64,000 bases of DNA. It comes from Byssothecium circinans. Lineage: Eukaryota > Ascomycota > Dothideomycetes > Pleosporales > Massarinaceae. The notes beneath the pieces were generated by a model that saw nothing but the letters and a program-made list of their open reading frames with translations, had not been told where the DNA came from and made no database searches. Made by a program: the position numbers and the translations under genes. Numbering within the stretch: position 1 is the first letter of the stretch; every line of letters begins with the position of its first letter. This document shows positions 1-12,084 of the stretch, in pieces. The stretch covers positions 7,574-71,573 of the forward strand of contig ML977042.1 of assembly GCA_010015675.1 (NCBI GenBank), in the 5' to 3' direction.

Positions 1-1948
1 AGAGTAGCTGAAAACCCCGGTGAGCTTCCTCTAACCACCCCTGCCGAGGGTGGCTACCATATAGGCCGCTGTCGTAGTCCTTGGGGACTAGCCATGCACT
101 CTCAAGGTAGTCCTTATGAGCTGGGTGTAGTCGGGTTGCAATATAATACGCTGGAGACTCGGCTAGCTTGGCGTAATACGTCGAGAGCTTTAATAGGGCT
201 GCCGTGCAATTGATTAGGACATGGTCCTCTAGAGCGTCAGGGTCGTTGAAATTAACGTCAGCGAGTCGCTCCTTTGTATCCTTAATAGTGTTGACTAGCT
301 AGTTGAACGTTAGGAGGACTTCCCATATAGCTCTGGACGTACTTGACCTGCCCCTCCCCTTAAAGAAAGATGTCGCTTCCTTAAAGGGTAGTAGCAGCTA
401 GACGTACTCTGTAATAGTTACCTAGTCCTTTGTTAATAGGCCCCCCTCTTGGATAAAAAGACGTGGCTTCTTGCAGGTATCAGAGCTATTGCGACGCTTT
501 GCAACCTCTCGTCTGTATTCATCAATCTTGTATGTGATGTAATCCCCCAGTGGGTTACGGAGCTCTATTGCCCTCTTAAAACATGAGCAATAAGAGTTCC
601 ACCGAGTCTTAACGGGCTTGATAACCTCCCGGGGCTTCGAACAATCTCTAGAGTCATGATACTCAGCCTGGTAGCGTTGAAGGAGTTGATGAGCTTGGGG
701 TGTACAAATTGACGCAATAACGTCACATAGAACTCTAAGGGGTCCCCCCTTACGCCACTCGTCCATGAATCTCTCCTCACTAGAAAGATTCGCCTCAGAG
801 TTTTGAAAGGAGTCGCGGTCCTTGCTAAAGAGCAATTGCTGAGCCCCTAGGTTGATGATATGGCAAGAACAACGCAGTCGTCGGTGGCGCGGGTTAAAGC
901 TATACAGGGCAGCCAAGGCTTCAACAGCGGTGTCGTTATTGGTGGCATTATCAAGGACAAAGTAACCGAGCGTATCCTTAGTGATTTGAAAAGCTTTCAG
1001 CGTACTATTGACGACTGACGCAATATTATCGCCTGTGTGGGAGCCCATCAAGCTAGGGAGGCCGAGGACGTAGTCCTGAGGGATGCCAGCAGCGTCGATA
1101 TGGTGTACGCATATACCCATGATAGCCATCTTGCCGCCAGTTGACGTCCAATTGTCAAATGAGATGTGTATCAGGGATCGCGACGCCTTAAGGTAATCGA
1201 CTACAGCGGGCACGTACGCCATGTACTCTGCAATAATACAGTCGCGTAAGCTTCGCCGGCTAGCCCAGAGATATCTGTCAGCCAGCGGGTTGGCAGCTTG
1301 TATCATGGCCCGGAAATTTGGCGTCTCAATTACGCGCAAGGCCTGGTTGTCTGCGACGACCCAGTCAAGCACTGCGTATTAAAACGCGTCCCTATTAAAG
1401 GAGTCTGATATTGTATTTGCAACGCCCTGCGACACCTAGAGGCCTTGCGCTTGCAGCTGGGACATTATTGTAAGTTAACTAGGCGGGCCACTACCTAGAG
1501 TTCTAGCGCCCGTTTTTTCAAGCCTATGCCCCGGTATCTCCTGCCCAAGATGCCGGGCAATAGCTGACGTTGACGTGCTGGCCTGATAAACTCCGCCAAT
1601 TGTACGGCGCCGGTGGCAGTACTTGCAGAGCCAGTGGAGTGTTTGTGAGGGGCTGTGATACACCCGATAGCCGTACTACCACACCCAGCTCTCGCCCTTG
1701 CGCTTAGGTTCGAATGGGGGCTTGCAATAAGCTGGGATACGCGTCCATATAATGCCCTCGTAGGCTAGATTCGAATCGATAGCTATTGGGCCTAGGGTAG
1801 GCGTGGGCGTCGTGGGCGTCAGGTCGCTGAACGCGTCAATATCGGTAGTGGCATCTGTCGCAACATCACTCGCAGGCTCTGCGTGAGTACTCTGTGAGTT
1901 AATCTGACTAACGCGCTGCTTGAATACCTAGGAAAGGTTGTGGTTCAT
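1..1948 (-). pseudogene. hAT-family transposase, RIP-inactivated, truncated by window edge
   Basis: One minus-strand frame runs from an ATG at 1948 to the window edge with no frameshift, interrupted by eight stops (at about 1930, 1678, 1477, 1438, 1381, 424, 400 and 301). Every stop is TAG or TAA, as expected if Gln codons (CAG/CAA) suffered C-to-T at CpA, the mark of RIP. A BED-type zinc finger is visible near 1620-1540 (CKYC, then spaced His residues). The catalytic core near 1370-430 has the hAT features SFDNWTS, a CSCHIINL block and, further on, YYIATRLHPAHK in the C-terminal dimerisation region. The family cuts and pastes DNA with 8-bp target duplications. This copy cannot make a full-length protein, but the intact frame suggests recent inactivation. 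The C-terminal end lies outside the window. Confidence 0.85.
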
Positions 1949-2194
1949 ACCTCTAACCGGGCTTGCGCGTTATAGAGATAGAAGTTTGATGATAATGGCG
2001 TCTTGGAGGGCAGCGGTGGCGTGTAAACAATAGAGATATCCATGGTGTTAAGGATCGACAGTTTGACAAGTACGCTAGTCCTACTTAGTTAGACCAATGA
2101 GAGCCCTAGGATTCGTCTGCCAAAACCTCAACACCATGGAAAGTATCACCAAGTATATATACTGTTGGCCACAGTACAAAATATAACTTTGTAT

Positions 2195-2320
2195 CAATCC
2201 GTCCAATCAATCTACTAAAATCAGATTGATTGATTGATAAAACGCCAGGCCCCGGATTGATTGCGAACGGATTGGATAACCAAGCCGTCCAATCAATCCG
2301 GATTGATAGGATTGATTGTT
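2195..2320. repeat. Subterminal AATCAATC repeats, probable hAT element end
   Basis: The octamer AATCAATC or its complement GATTGATT recurs many times in about 125 bp, in both orientations, upstream of the transposase start. hAT elements carry such clustered subterminal repeats as transposase binding sites, so this is probably the 5' subterminal region. I could not fix the outer terminal inverted repeat or the 8-bp target duplication. Confidence 0.5.
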
Positions 2321-3288
2321 AACAAGTCTGGATGACGCGAGCGAGTAAGAAAGTATTTCTCTGGCTACCCTTCCTATCTTAGATAGCCTTTATGCAGCAA
2401 CGATTCTATTTCCTAATATTTCACCACAAACAGCTGCACGATTACTCACTTACTCAACCATTTCTCCTACTGACCCAAGCTTATTTTGATAATCAGTGAC
2501 TATCTATAAACCAATCCAAGGATCTATCCCAAAACTGTGTTTCACGTCCAAACCACTCCTCCCTGCTGGATAGACATGTCTAGTTCACTACAGCTCTCCA
2601 AGCAAATCATCACCCGTTTCCACATCCTTCGCCTTGCTCTTCTCATTCTCTCCCACACCTCCCTGCTCTGCGCCAAGGCACCCATCTCCGAATATCACGG
2701 GTATAGGGCGGTCAGATCTACGGACGAAGTCCAGTGGCGCGTAAAGAATGGGCCTGGAGTTAGTACATGCACACATGCATGTGTGCGTAGTTTTCTCCAA
2801 GCAAGCCACTACGATACAATTTATCAACACTGAGCGGGAATAACTCTAAGGCATAATACCACGTTAGCTAGCGAGATAGAGAGCTATCCAAAGAGGTCTT
2901 CACTTGGTCAGTGATGATGGAGAGATCTGGTGTATACGTGATTGAAGTTTATCTAGCTACTCTACGTGGCATACTGCGACACCTTCTAGAGGTCCACTTT
3001 AACGTGTTATAGTTGACGTGCACTGTACTGCACATCTACATAAATGTAGCGCAAAGGCTAAGTAGAGAACAGAGACTCGTGTCTTTCCTACTAAATTAAG
3101 AAGAAGATGAACTCGCCATGAACAGCTTTCTACACTATCTAAAACTTTACCTAACTATCTAATGTATAACAAGACTAAAAAATATAAAAAGAAAATGTCC
3201 TACACAGGCCCCTCTATCGCTATAGCAATGCCTCTCAAACATTATTCTAAACATTATCTAACTATTGCCCACCATGCTAACTAACCAT
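2321..3288. other. Intergenic, no supported gene
   Basis: A plus-strand open frame of 98 codons (2537-2833) lacks any recognisable domain or intron structure and overlaps an equally long antisense frame, so I do not call it. The stretch from 3050 to 3290 is AT-rich and probably holds the 3' UTR of the next gene. Confidence 0.5.
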
Positions 3289-4329
3289 TTAATTCCCGCC
3301 CCCCTCCAAAACCAACCTAAAATCCCTCTCTCCTAAAGCCTCCCCTAGGATTTTAACTATCGACTCAGTGCTACGATCGCCTAAGTTCCCCACGTTTCCC
3401 CTAAGGTTCACAACCATCTCCGACGGCACAACATCCAATATAGTCACCAGGTTCCGCGGCGACAGCACGACCTTAACACTCACCCCCTTCTCCGTCATCC
3501 TACCGCTCACCTCCAGTAGAAACGCCAGCAACAATTCCACCTCGCCGGCGTTGCGCTGCGCATAGACGAAGAGGTTGTGGAGGACTATATAAACCGTCCG
3601 ACCAGGCGGGAGGCTATTTAGGACGAGACGGAAGAGATACAGGAAATTGGTGACGTAGCATGGATATAAGAGAGTTGGGGTGTCCGTGATAGCTGCGTAG
3701 GAGAGGAGTTGGTGTATGAGAGCTCGGACAAGAAAGCATTGCGCTGGAGGGATCGTGCTCTCTGTCTGGGATTCTGAGCCGAATAGGAAGTGCAGGAGTA
3801 CGGGATTGGTGTTTTGTTTCAGTGATAGGCGAGCGAGGTGGGCTGCCACGAAGCCGAATGCGCTGACGAGAGATGGAGTACGGGATACGTCGCGGTGGTG
3901 GAGGACTGCGAGGCCTGGGTTGCGGGATTGGAACCAGGCTGTGAATTCTCGCTTGTTGACTATTTCTTGGATGATCTTATTGGTCTCCGAGGTGTTGAGC
4001 ATCGAGGCCGTGGACGCTTGGGCGAGGGCTTGGTTGTAGATGTTAGAGTCGATACCGAGGAAGTTGGTGATGCGGTTGTTGCTGGTTATTTTGGGTGGCG
4101 GTTGGTAGAATGGATTGGATCCAGGGGGGTGAGTTAATGTGTTGCCTTGAGGGAGGGTGGTGAGCGGATTGGGTTCGGTTTGGTAAAGGAGTGGATTTTC
4201 TTGACGTTGATACGCTAATGGATTGGTTTGAGGTACTACGGTCGAAGGGAAAGGCGGTGGAGGACGTTCTGTGTAAGGAGGAGGCGGCGCCGTCTCATCA
4301 TCGTGCCTTTCTTCGGGAGAGTTCGGCAT
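3289..4329 (-). CDS. Fungal STAND/NACHT-like protein lacking a P-loop
   Basis: The chosen start (MPNSPEERHDD) gives 346 residues; the frame stays open to 4551, but the extra N-terminus is unlike the rest. Residues 1-110 are Pro-rich and low in complexity (PPPPYTERPPPP, repeated NPL motifs). The remainder (FTAWFQSRNPGLAVLHH, then FLVRALIHQLL, then GRTVYIVLHNL, then VKVVLSP) follows the order of beta strands in the fungal-specific NACHT-like domain, but I see no Walker A GxxxxGK[ST]. It is therefore probably a non-ATP-binding relative. A fragment similar to its C-terminus lies at 13027-13242. Family assignment is by pattern only; the real function is unknown. Confidence 0.55.
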   Translation of the reverse strand: MPNSPEERHDDETAPPPPYTERPPPPFPSTVVPQTNPLAYQRQENPLLYQTEPNPLTTLPQGNTLTHPPGSNPFYQPPPKITSNNRITNFLGIDSNIYNQALAQASTASMLNTSETNKIIQEIVNKREFTAWFQSRNPGLAVLHHRDVSRTPSLVSAFGFVAAHLARLSLKQNTNPVLLHFLFGSESQTESTIPPAQCFLVRALIHQLLSYAAITDTPTLLYPCYVTNFLYLFRLVLNSLPPGRTVYIVLHNLFVYAQRNAGEVELLLAFLLEVSGRMTEKGVSVKVVLSPRNLVTILDVVPSEMVVNLRGNVGNLGDRSTESIVKILGEALGERDFRLVLEGGGN

Positions 4330-4530
4330 TTTGAAGCTGGATGTCTTCTCTCCCTCTCTCACAACCTCAAGTACCCAGTGTGCACCGAGGAAACTGTATG
4401 AAATACCCAAAATACCTCTAGCAAAGAAGTTGCAGAAGGAAGGATACTCATAACCTCCCCACAGCGAAGAATTCATACCTTTGGTGGTTGCCGCTGTGTC
4501 ATACACGATGACTCGAGGGGTGATTCTGAG

Positions 4531-4924
4531 GCGGATGAGTCTGCTGCGCATGAGTATACTGCGTATCCCACGTCAAATCCACCACCCTCTCTCCTCAAAA
4601 CATGAAGCCGTGCAACAACCCACAAACCCTCACGATACCACACCACCCCCAACTTCCAGCGGTACATCAGGTGCTGTATTCCCCCTCGATACCTTTTCCA
4701 CAGTATACTTATTACCTGATTCCTCAAGATATTGCACTTGGTCAAGCGGCTGCGAAGCTATGAGTCTACCACGCATAACTCTACCGCGTGGAGTCACTAC
4801 TCTAGTACTCAACCCCCATCAGAAGATGAAGCCGCACAACACCTCGCAAATCTCTACAACACCACCACCCCTCCACCTTCCAGTCGCGTATCAGGTCCAG
4901 TATGCCCCCAGGATAACTTTTACA
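4531..4924. repeat. Imperfect tandem duplication of about 175 bp
   Basis: Two diverged copies, about 4531-4702 and 4746-4924, share blocks in the same order: GCGG.TG..AGTCT, then ATGAAGCCG.ACAACA, then ACCACCCC..C.ACTTCCAG-like, then GTATCAGGT/GTACATCAGGT and a shared CTTTT tail. Identity looks moderate. The duplication lies upstream of the STAND-like gene. Both copies look weakly coding, but in different frames, so it may be decayed coding DNA. Confidence 0.5.
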
Positions 4925-5507
4925 ATGCTGCTCCAAGTTGTTGGACCTAGACTTATCCCTCAAACTGCGGTTTGACGCATCCACAATCCAGACATCCCAC
5001 AAGACCTCAAGCGCAGGAAGATAAATCCTAAGAATAAAGCTAAAGAACATTGCGATACCATTAAACCTCTAATCTCTAACTATATATACAATGCTGTATT
5101 CCCCTAAGGGGGCTCTGCACACTATGCTTGTTAGCATATTCCTAATATCTCAGCTTTGGCGAGAGATGGCTAAGGAGCGCTAGTATATATCGAGCCTAGC
5201 GCCCTGAATCACTCATGTCGTTACATCGTCACATGCAATCCACCATGCATCGAATTAACAGGTATACATTTTTATTGACCTCCAGTGAAGGGTAATCCTT
5301 TCTAAAATACTCCCATCCATCCACCGGCAGCCCGACCGATCCCTAAAAAAGACAAGTTGACATGTATTGTGATGGTTCAATTTGTTCAGACAAGGGGGAA
5401 TAACACGCCAGCCCCGAAATCACTCGCTTCGTAAGTCATAAAAGTCAAGGCATTAAACAGATGTAGAAGAAAGAAATCCGAAGGAGAGAGAGCGGATGGG
5501 GGCTCGA
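4925..5507. other. Intergenic, 3' flank of hapB
   Basis: No frame with coding character was seen. The part next to 5507 is presumably the hapB 3' UTR. Confidence 0.5.
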
Positions 5508-6416
5508 CTAACCATCATCCGCATCTTCCTCATCTTCTTCGCTCATGCTGTCCCGTTGTACCTTGTTCTTCTTTCCTGAGGCGCCCTTGAGCTGTGTCGC
5601 GGACGCCTTCCTTTTCGCCGAGTTGCCTTTGGCCGGCGTGTCCGCATTCTCCTTGTCGCCGCCATCTGCGTCCCCTCCTTTTGCCTCCATCGCAGCGACC
5701 TCTTCGGCGGTCAAGAAGCGTCCGCCTGGACCACGAGGACGCCTCATGGCGTGGTTGTGCCGCGACTCGTGTAGGTACGGTTTCCTTCCCTTTGAAGTCA
5801 GTCGCAACGCGTCCTCGAGCTTTTGACGGGCCAGGCGGCGTTTAAGGATCCGATGGAACTGCTTGGCGTTGACGTAGAGGGGTGCTTCCTCAGGCTGTGC
5901 GCCGGCCACCAGTTCGGGCGATTGCTGGTGCTGTTGCGGCGGTTGTGGGGCCATCTGCGGCGGTACCGAGGGTCGGGCAGATGCATGATTCATGACGGGT
6001 TGGGGTTGTTGCAGGGCGGGGCTCGCAATGGTGCTCATGCGCCGCTGGATAGCTTGGTCCGGTGTGATTTGCACTTGCGATTGAAGCGCGCCAGCGCTCA
6101 GGGGATTCGACACCGCCGTGGGCGAGTGAGGCGCGCCGCGACCATCCTTGAGTTGACCCGTCGAGATGCGCGGTGACTGCTGGCGCGGATCCTGGGCAAG
6201 CTGGGCCTGATCGATCGGATATCCGAATCCTGCTGTTCCAGCGGCATGTGCGGTTGCCATTGCCGCTGCCTGCGTTGACGACATGCCGTAGGAGGGGTGC
6301 ATGTAGCCTGGCTGGTAGTTCATCGGGTGTTGTTGAATTTGGGCGCCAGCCTGGTAGGCCTGTGGGGGGGACGATTGCTGGTACATCTGCTGCTGGTATT
6401 GGGCGTAGTCGGTCAT
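5508..6416 (-). CDS. hapB: CCAAT-binding factor subunit HapB (NF-YA/Hap2)
   Basis: The start [14 protein letters not shown] gives 302 residues in one exon. The N-terminal 170 residues are Gln/Pro-rich. Residues of about 175-235 form the NF-YA core: the subunit-interaction helix ([18 protein letters not shown]), a linker, then the DNA-binding part ([19 protein letters not shown]) with the His/Arg residues that contact CCAAT. The C-terminus is charged (KRKASATQ, an acidic [13 protein letters not shown] tail). The family joins HapC and HapE to form the CCAAT-binding complex, which acts in the nucleus on very many promoters, including redox and iron control. The frame is open upstream to 6527, which I read as 5' UTR. 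Identification is secure. Confidence 0.95.
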   Translation of the reverse strand: MTDYAQYQQQMYQQSSPPQAYQAGAQIQQHPMNYQPGYMHPSYGMSSTQAAAMATAHAAGTAGFGYPIDQAQLAQDPRQQSPRISTGQLKDGRGAPHSPTAVSNPLSAGALQSQVQITPDQAIQRRMSTIASPALQQPQPVMNHASARPSVPPQMAPQPPQQHQQSPELVAGAQPEEAPLYVNAKQFHRILKRRLARQKLEDALRLTSKGRKPYLHESRHNHAMRRPRGPGGRFLTAEEVAAMEAKGGDADGGDKENADTPAKGNSAKRKASATQLKGASGKKNKVQRDSMSEEDEEDADDG

Positions 6417-9400
6417 CACGACTAGCGATGGCGTGTTGGTGTGAGCGGTTGAGACGGGGTTGATGAAAAGTTGGGTGGGTTGCCACCGTTGCACCAGCAG
6501 CGAGCCGAAAGACAGAGGGCTGTTCAAGGGCTTTTCGACAAGAGCAGCGAGGATAGAGGATACAGGACAGGAGAGCTGGGCGCGACTGTCGCGAAGTTGA
6601 TAGTCGTGAGGCCGTGATGCGAATGCACTGCGCTTGATGCTCGCAAATTGATAGGTGGAGGATGGGATGAGGAAGAAAGCGATTGGGTCGCAGGAAAGAG
6701 CGGGCAGGCAGCTCTTTTGACTGGCCGAGACGCCGACCGGGCCCGCCTTTGCGTCGTTGGCGCACGGGCTCCACCACTCGACTCCACTCTCCCGCCCAAC
6801 AGCCCACGTAGGCGTAGGCAGCGTTCAACATTACATACACACTGCGCTGTCATCATCCGTCTACCACCTAATACTGTAATACACCTGCTCGACTGGCTTT
6901 CCAGATGTCCTCTCTGTCCTTTTCTGAGTCACACTTCCGATCAACCCCCCGCGAAGATTGGGTGCGTTGGCGGTGAGCTTGTTGACGTGTCGCTCGCTTC
7001 GCATGCTGTCCCAAGGTCCCCAAGGTCCCCAAGGTCCAGATGTCCCAGCCTCTGTGCGCGTGCTCAGTCTTCACAGCAAACAAACCCACGCCAGGCTGGC
7101 TGTCGGAGCCGACGACCTGAATTGTACAGAATGGTTCAAATTGCTGCTGCAGGCGAATCACAACGGCCCCATTTCAGCGCCTGGCCAACGTGATCGCTCG
7201 ATTTTGGCGGCGCGGGATTGCCTCGCCGTCTGGCCCTGCAATTGGCCCCCGCCCGAGATTTTGGCATCCTTCCAGCGAATCCACGCGAAACCTTACGGCC
7301 ATTCAACATTGCAAATCCTAGTGTGGCATACCACTCTCATCAAACATAAAGCTTGATGTCTGTCAAAGATTCTAGTTCAACAACGCTTCTCTCGTTCCAT
7401 TGTTGATCATTCCACCATCCCGCCCATCTCGCCCATCTCTAGCCGCCGTGCCATCACAGTGGCACAGCGCCGCATGCTCAGTGCTCGGTATCCTCATGTC
7501 GCGCCCGAGCCCAACGCCTGCGATGCACCTCGCCGCGACGCCGTGCGAGCGACATCACGGGCTGTCGCTGGTCGCCTGCCGTCCATTGGCCTACCACAGT
7601 AGCTGCTGTCTCGGCCCCGTCTCAGAGAGAGGACAATACGACGTCAGCCCCTCCGGCTTCAGAAACCCCACGGCGAGCAGGTGAATCGCAACTCTAATCC
7701 ACCCCTTCTGACTCTACGCTTCAGTGTTCGTCACGCTGCCGTCTCACCCGGTGTCCGTACTTGACCTGGATTTCTCATTTCTCGTTTCTCGCACATGTCA
7801 CCGCGTCGATGGCGTCCCATGCTGCGAGATCGGCCGTCCGTCATGTCGCACAGCTCAGCACGCTGGTCCGGGCGCGCGAGGTTGGAAAAGCAATGCCATC
7901 ATTCGTCCGCTTTTGTGCAAGATGCTCGCCCCAGGATAGTATACACAATCGTTCGGCATAGATACTGGATACAGTATGACAAGGTGTCGGGACAGAGACG
8001 TGCCAGTCCACGCCTTCGCGACTTCATGTGATGTCTGATCCAAGCTTTATTCGCCTGTTCCTCCCATGTAATCGTGCTGCTTCCTCAGAGACACTTACAT
8101 TACATTACCCGAACACATTACTCCGTATTGAACACTCCAAACCTTTGAACTGCCGGCATGTCGACGCACGTCTATCCATAACCGTTCCGAAGAGAACCGC
8201 TCGGAGTCGCCGAAAACCCCCGACCCCGTGCCTGCCCTCGCCTTTACGCTGTGAATGCGATCATCCTGCCCCCGCCTGCCGCCTGCAGCGTCACAGCCGC
8301 GCCTTCCCTTCCCCCTCATCACATGACCCGCCGCCCCTGTCATGCACGGAAGCAGAGACTCGCAGCATCCCAGCTACCGAGTACAAGACACCAGGCCGGC
8401 TAAAATTATCATATTGTCCTGGCCAGCCCTATATCTCGGCGTATCAGTTTCGGTTGCTCATCGCATTAATCAATTGGGTTACATTTCCCGTTGACCTGCA
8501 TTCCGCATTCCGCATTCCGCATCCCGTCGCCTTGTTTCCCCTCAGCCACGCCTCATTTTTGGTCCCCGGTCCTTGTCACCCTCCCCAAGTCCGCTCGTTT
8601 GCCGTCACCTGTGTTGCCTGCGCGCACGCGAAGAATTGCGGATGCTTCACGGCACGGTAATAATGCGACTACGCGGCGAACGACTTTCACGAAGAGGGAC
8701 CTATCTGAATGGCCTCAGACGGGAGAGGGCCGTTGCATGCACGGCACCGCACCGCGCCCCGCCCCTGTACCTCGCAGATGATGCTATACACCATCGCGAA
8801 AGGCACCCATTCTCATCCCACGTCGCGTCGCGCCGCCTCTCCATCCGGGTCTCCGACATCCTCGTGAAGCCGAGCTCTATACACTGTCAATCTCACGCGT
8901 TGATGTTGCCTTCCTGTTCCGGCAACCGGTCGCTGAGCATCATCTTACACCGTTCACGGCCACTCTATACGAGTGCAACGCGTCCAAGTTCGCATTTGTA
9001 TCTGCGCTACGACGACGTGGACGCATGCTTCTGTGGAGTCGTGAATAGCTAGTATCACCCATTGAGGATTGAATGATGTGGAAATAGGCTATCCGCCATG
9101 CTCACAATAGCTGCTAATCCCCCAGAAAGCCAAGGCGCCGCTCCCGCCATACCCACCACTCAGTGCCACTCACCATGAAACCACGACTCAGCGACCCAGA
9201 CATGCCAACCTCGCCCCAGTCCCATCGTCGCATCCCATTATCTTATCGATACCGGTAGTCAGCGGCGCAAGCCTCCAGGCACCTAAGCAAGTCTCGTCGT
9301 GTCATGTCTGCAGCCATTTGCGCTACCCAACAGCGCCGCCAACTTGGTTCCTCATTGATTTGTTGACCGGTGCGGCCCTCGCTTTTAGCTTACATTTCAT

Positions 9401-10733
9401 ATGCACCACGATGAAACGGAGCTCACCGGTCGTCCAAGTAAGACGGGTGAGCCCGCCTCGATCATAAGCAGGCAAAGCATCATCTACTTCTACTTACCTT
9501 GCTTACGTCTTAGTCACTTTTCATATCACTATTCTGCTCATGCGCAGGTTTTTTATTCGGCTCCATCACATGCTTGCCACCTGCTATCCATGTCGTCGAC
9601 ACTGTCGAATGGGCACGCGCCGTTCCAGTTTATATGGATATCGCTAGGGGAGGGGTATAGGAAAGGTACACTCGGGAGTTTTGTGTGTTGGTTTGTGAGA
9701 CTCGCGCGGGGTTTGTTAGTCAGAGGCGTTTCATGTATCTGCATCTGGCTTCCGCGGAAAGACGCGGAGGTGAGGTTGGGATTGGCTGTGTGAAATCATG
9801 CGTGCTGTCTGTCTTCACGAGGGGTTTCTACAGAGTGTGTTTGAAGGCTAGGCTTAGGTGGTGAGTACTGCGCGCAGAGAGGGCTTGCTGTTCTATGGAA
9901 GCGCGGCAGGTGGCATTGAAGATAAAGGGTTTACTTGGAATCTCATCCCATGCTCTCGTATCTGGGATCTGATACGGCGGTCCAAGCATAATTTCGCAAC
10001 GCAGTTACATGTGCTTCCCAGCCAAATCCTCAGGTAGGAACCATCCGAATAATACAAGTCGAGTTTATATACATCCATGTGCGGGATACAAGTAGTTACG
10101 GCCTCGATTTGATAGAGTGCCGGGGGGAGTGCTAGAAGTTTGAGGGGACGGGGGTGATTGTGAACATCAGAACCAAGTGACATGGAAAGTTGGTCATGGT
10201 CATGGCGATGGCGATACCAAATAAGCGCTTAGAGGCTGATCGAGTCGTGGCGCCAGGTCCGCATCTTCCCACGATAGTCATTGGCGATGGGTCGTGATGA
10301 TGGTAGGACGACAGTGCGAAGCTTCACCTACCCAAGCGCTTCACCTGCACGATATGGTGCCAAGCTACGGTGTTTATTCTAACTTCTTGCCGTGCCTAGC
10401 TTGGGTACACACACCTGACCTAGCTATTTGTTTCTGCTATTGAGGAGAAGGTGTTGTCTTCTCTTGAACTGTGGACGTGGTAGATGGACTGAACGGATTG
10501 GAAGGCGCTGGGAATGGCATCGCTGCTTGTGGTGTTGGAGACTGGACTGAGCACCGAGCACCGAGCGCTGAGCGCTTTCATCGGAGGGGTGGTTTGTCTC
10601 CTGCCTTGCTACTTGTCGTTTTCAAGGCTGCGCTTCATGCTTGGATGCTATGATAGCTTTGAGGGAAGCGCTGTGATGAATGCAGACAGCGGTTTATGTG
10701 GGTGAATCGAGTCTGTGCACGTTCCCTACTCGA
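6417..10733. other. Gene-poor interval of about 4.3 kb
   Basis: This is unusually long for this window. Open frames up to 210 codons exist (for example 8028-8660) but are Pro/Arg/Ser-rich, overlap frames on the other strand, and show no domain or intron pattern. Part is probably a long hapB 5' leader and promoter. Small repeats occur: CCAAGGTCC three times at 7011-7038, and CATTCCG about 3.5 times near 8499-8524. Confidence 0.45.
7011..7038. repeat. Short tandem repeat, CCAAGGTCC x3
   Basis: Three head-to-tail copies of a 9-10-bp unit lie upstream of hapB. No known function. Confidence 0.7.
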
Positions 10734-10740
10734 TATAAAT
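10734..10740 (+). promoter_or_regulatory. TATA box of the 10811 gene
   Basis: TATAAAT lies 71 bp before the ATG at 10811, a usual distance in filamentous fungi. Confidence 0.45.
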
Positions 10741-10810
10741 CGCCGCCGTCTGCAACCTAATCGACGCCAACAACATTCACAACCGTCGAGCAACTCTCAG
10801 CACTCGCATC

Positions 10811-11713
10811 ATGGCATCCACCCAACCTGCAGCAGCTGTTGCAACCACATCTTCATCGCCCCAGACACACATGAAAGGCCAGTCCACCCTTAATGCGCCC
10901 CAGGGAAAGCAACTCGCCATGTAAGCAAGGCGCACCTCAATAGTAAGTCATACTGATGATGCCACAGCTTCAATTCGAACCAAGAAACTTCCCCTCTCCT
11001 GCACTTGGTCCCCGAGATCCGCAATGAGATATTCGGCCACGTACTGAGCGCCGGCGACGAAGCAGTCAAACCCTGGGACCCCCTCGACCTCTCGAGGACA
11101 TGCCGCCAAATCTTCGCCGAGACCGCAGAACGCTACTTCCAGCATCACATCGTTCCCGCCTCGAGCAGACCTACTATCCTCTGGCATAACCCCAAAGACG
11201 TACTCTCATATCATAACACAAACGAAGCAGGGATTCGTAATGCTATGAACAGCATGCTTCCTCTGAAGAACGGACCTTCTATCATCAGGTACAACTCCTA
11301 CGAAGAGCTCTGCGAGTCCCCGTTCGACGTGCTCCCACTAAAGCAGCAAGTTATACGCACCGTCGTCCTGCCGAATATTTTCCGTTGTACACACATATGG
11401 GCAATTAATAGCCACAGCGTAGTTCTCCAGCTCCCGGCACATACATGGGGCCCACTACTTTTTTTTTGCGCATTCCGAGGCGGTTATTGCTTCTCACGAG
11501 TTTGTTTTTGATTGTTCCAGGTTGGTTCGCAAGTTCCCGAAACTTGAGAAGGTGATCTTCCTTAGCGGTCATTTGGCTCTTGACTCGGTCTTTGATGGCC
11601 GCGCATCGTATGTGGACTATAATCACGGCCCATGTGCTGGTGGTTTTTTGCATTATTATAGCCACAGGAACGATCCGCTAGGCTTTAGGGAGTATGTGAT
11701 ATGCCGGGCCTGA
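10811..11713 (+). CDS. 2EXR/F-box-like protein, possibly broken
   Basis: Exon 1 (10811-10920) is joined to exon 2 (from 10968) by a clean 47-bp intron (GTAAGC...CACAG, phase 2). Exon 2 carries LLHLVPEIRNEIFGHVLS and then LSRTCRQIFAETAERYF, the short alpha-helical 2EXR/F-box-like signature of many fungal proteins of unknown role. Exon 3 (about 11521-11713) starts LVRKFPKLEKVIFL, the usual continuation after the variable middle. No GT donor in the right phase connects exon 2 to the acceptor at 11520: the natural donor at 11387 gives the wrong phase, and a T-run (11459-11467) lies between. The gene may carry a 1-nt indel or a missed mini-exon. A related intact gene is at 50268-51125. Confidence 0.5.
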
Positions 11714-12084
11714 GAGAAGAATGCTCATCGACCAAACTGAGTGACAATGGAGCGGTATGCAAGGGTGGCGATTCGCCGGGGAGTATTCCAGCCGGTTTGG
11801 ATGGCATGACCATGGGATACCGCTCATCAAGCGCTTTTTACTCCTATATAGAACGAAAGCGTCTCATCCACCTATCTTATTTCTCAAAATAAAAGATCCC
11901 CTATAAAATTTCTCGTTAGATTGCTCCACAAAAATCCCATTCAACCTAGATAACTAATTTGACTTACCCTATAGCAATCACACCTATATATACAAGAACA
12001 TCTCATCAACCCATCCCATCTTTATACCCAACCTTAAGTACCCAATCCACCAGTCCTTCCAATCCCAGCACCACCCAAAGGAAC

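Noticed and set aside
2537..2833. 98-codon plus frame beside the hAT element
   Set aside because: An antisense frame of similar length covers the same bases; no recognisable feature.
5890..6840. 316-codon minus frame over hapB
   Set aside because: Overlaps the NF-YA reading frame in another phase, Arg/Pro/Ser-rich, no domain; a shadow of the GC-rich hapB region.
8028..8660. 210-codon plus frame upstream of hapB
   Set aside because: No domain, low-complexity Pro/Ser/Arg content, and no splice pattern or conserved motif.
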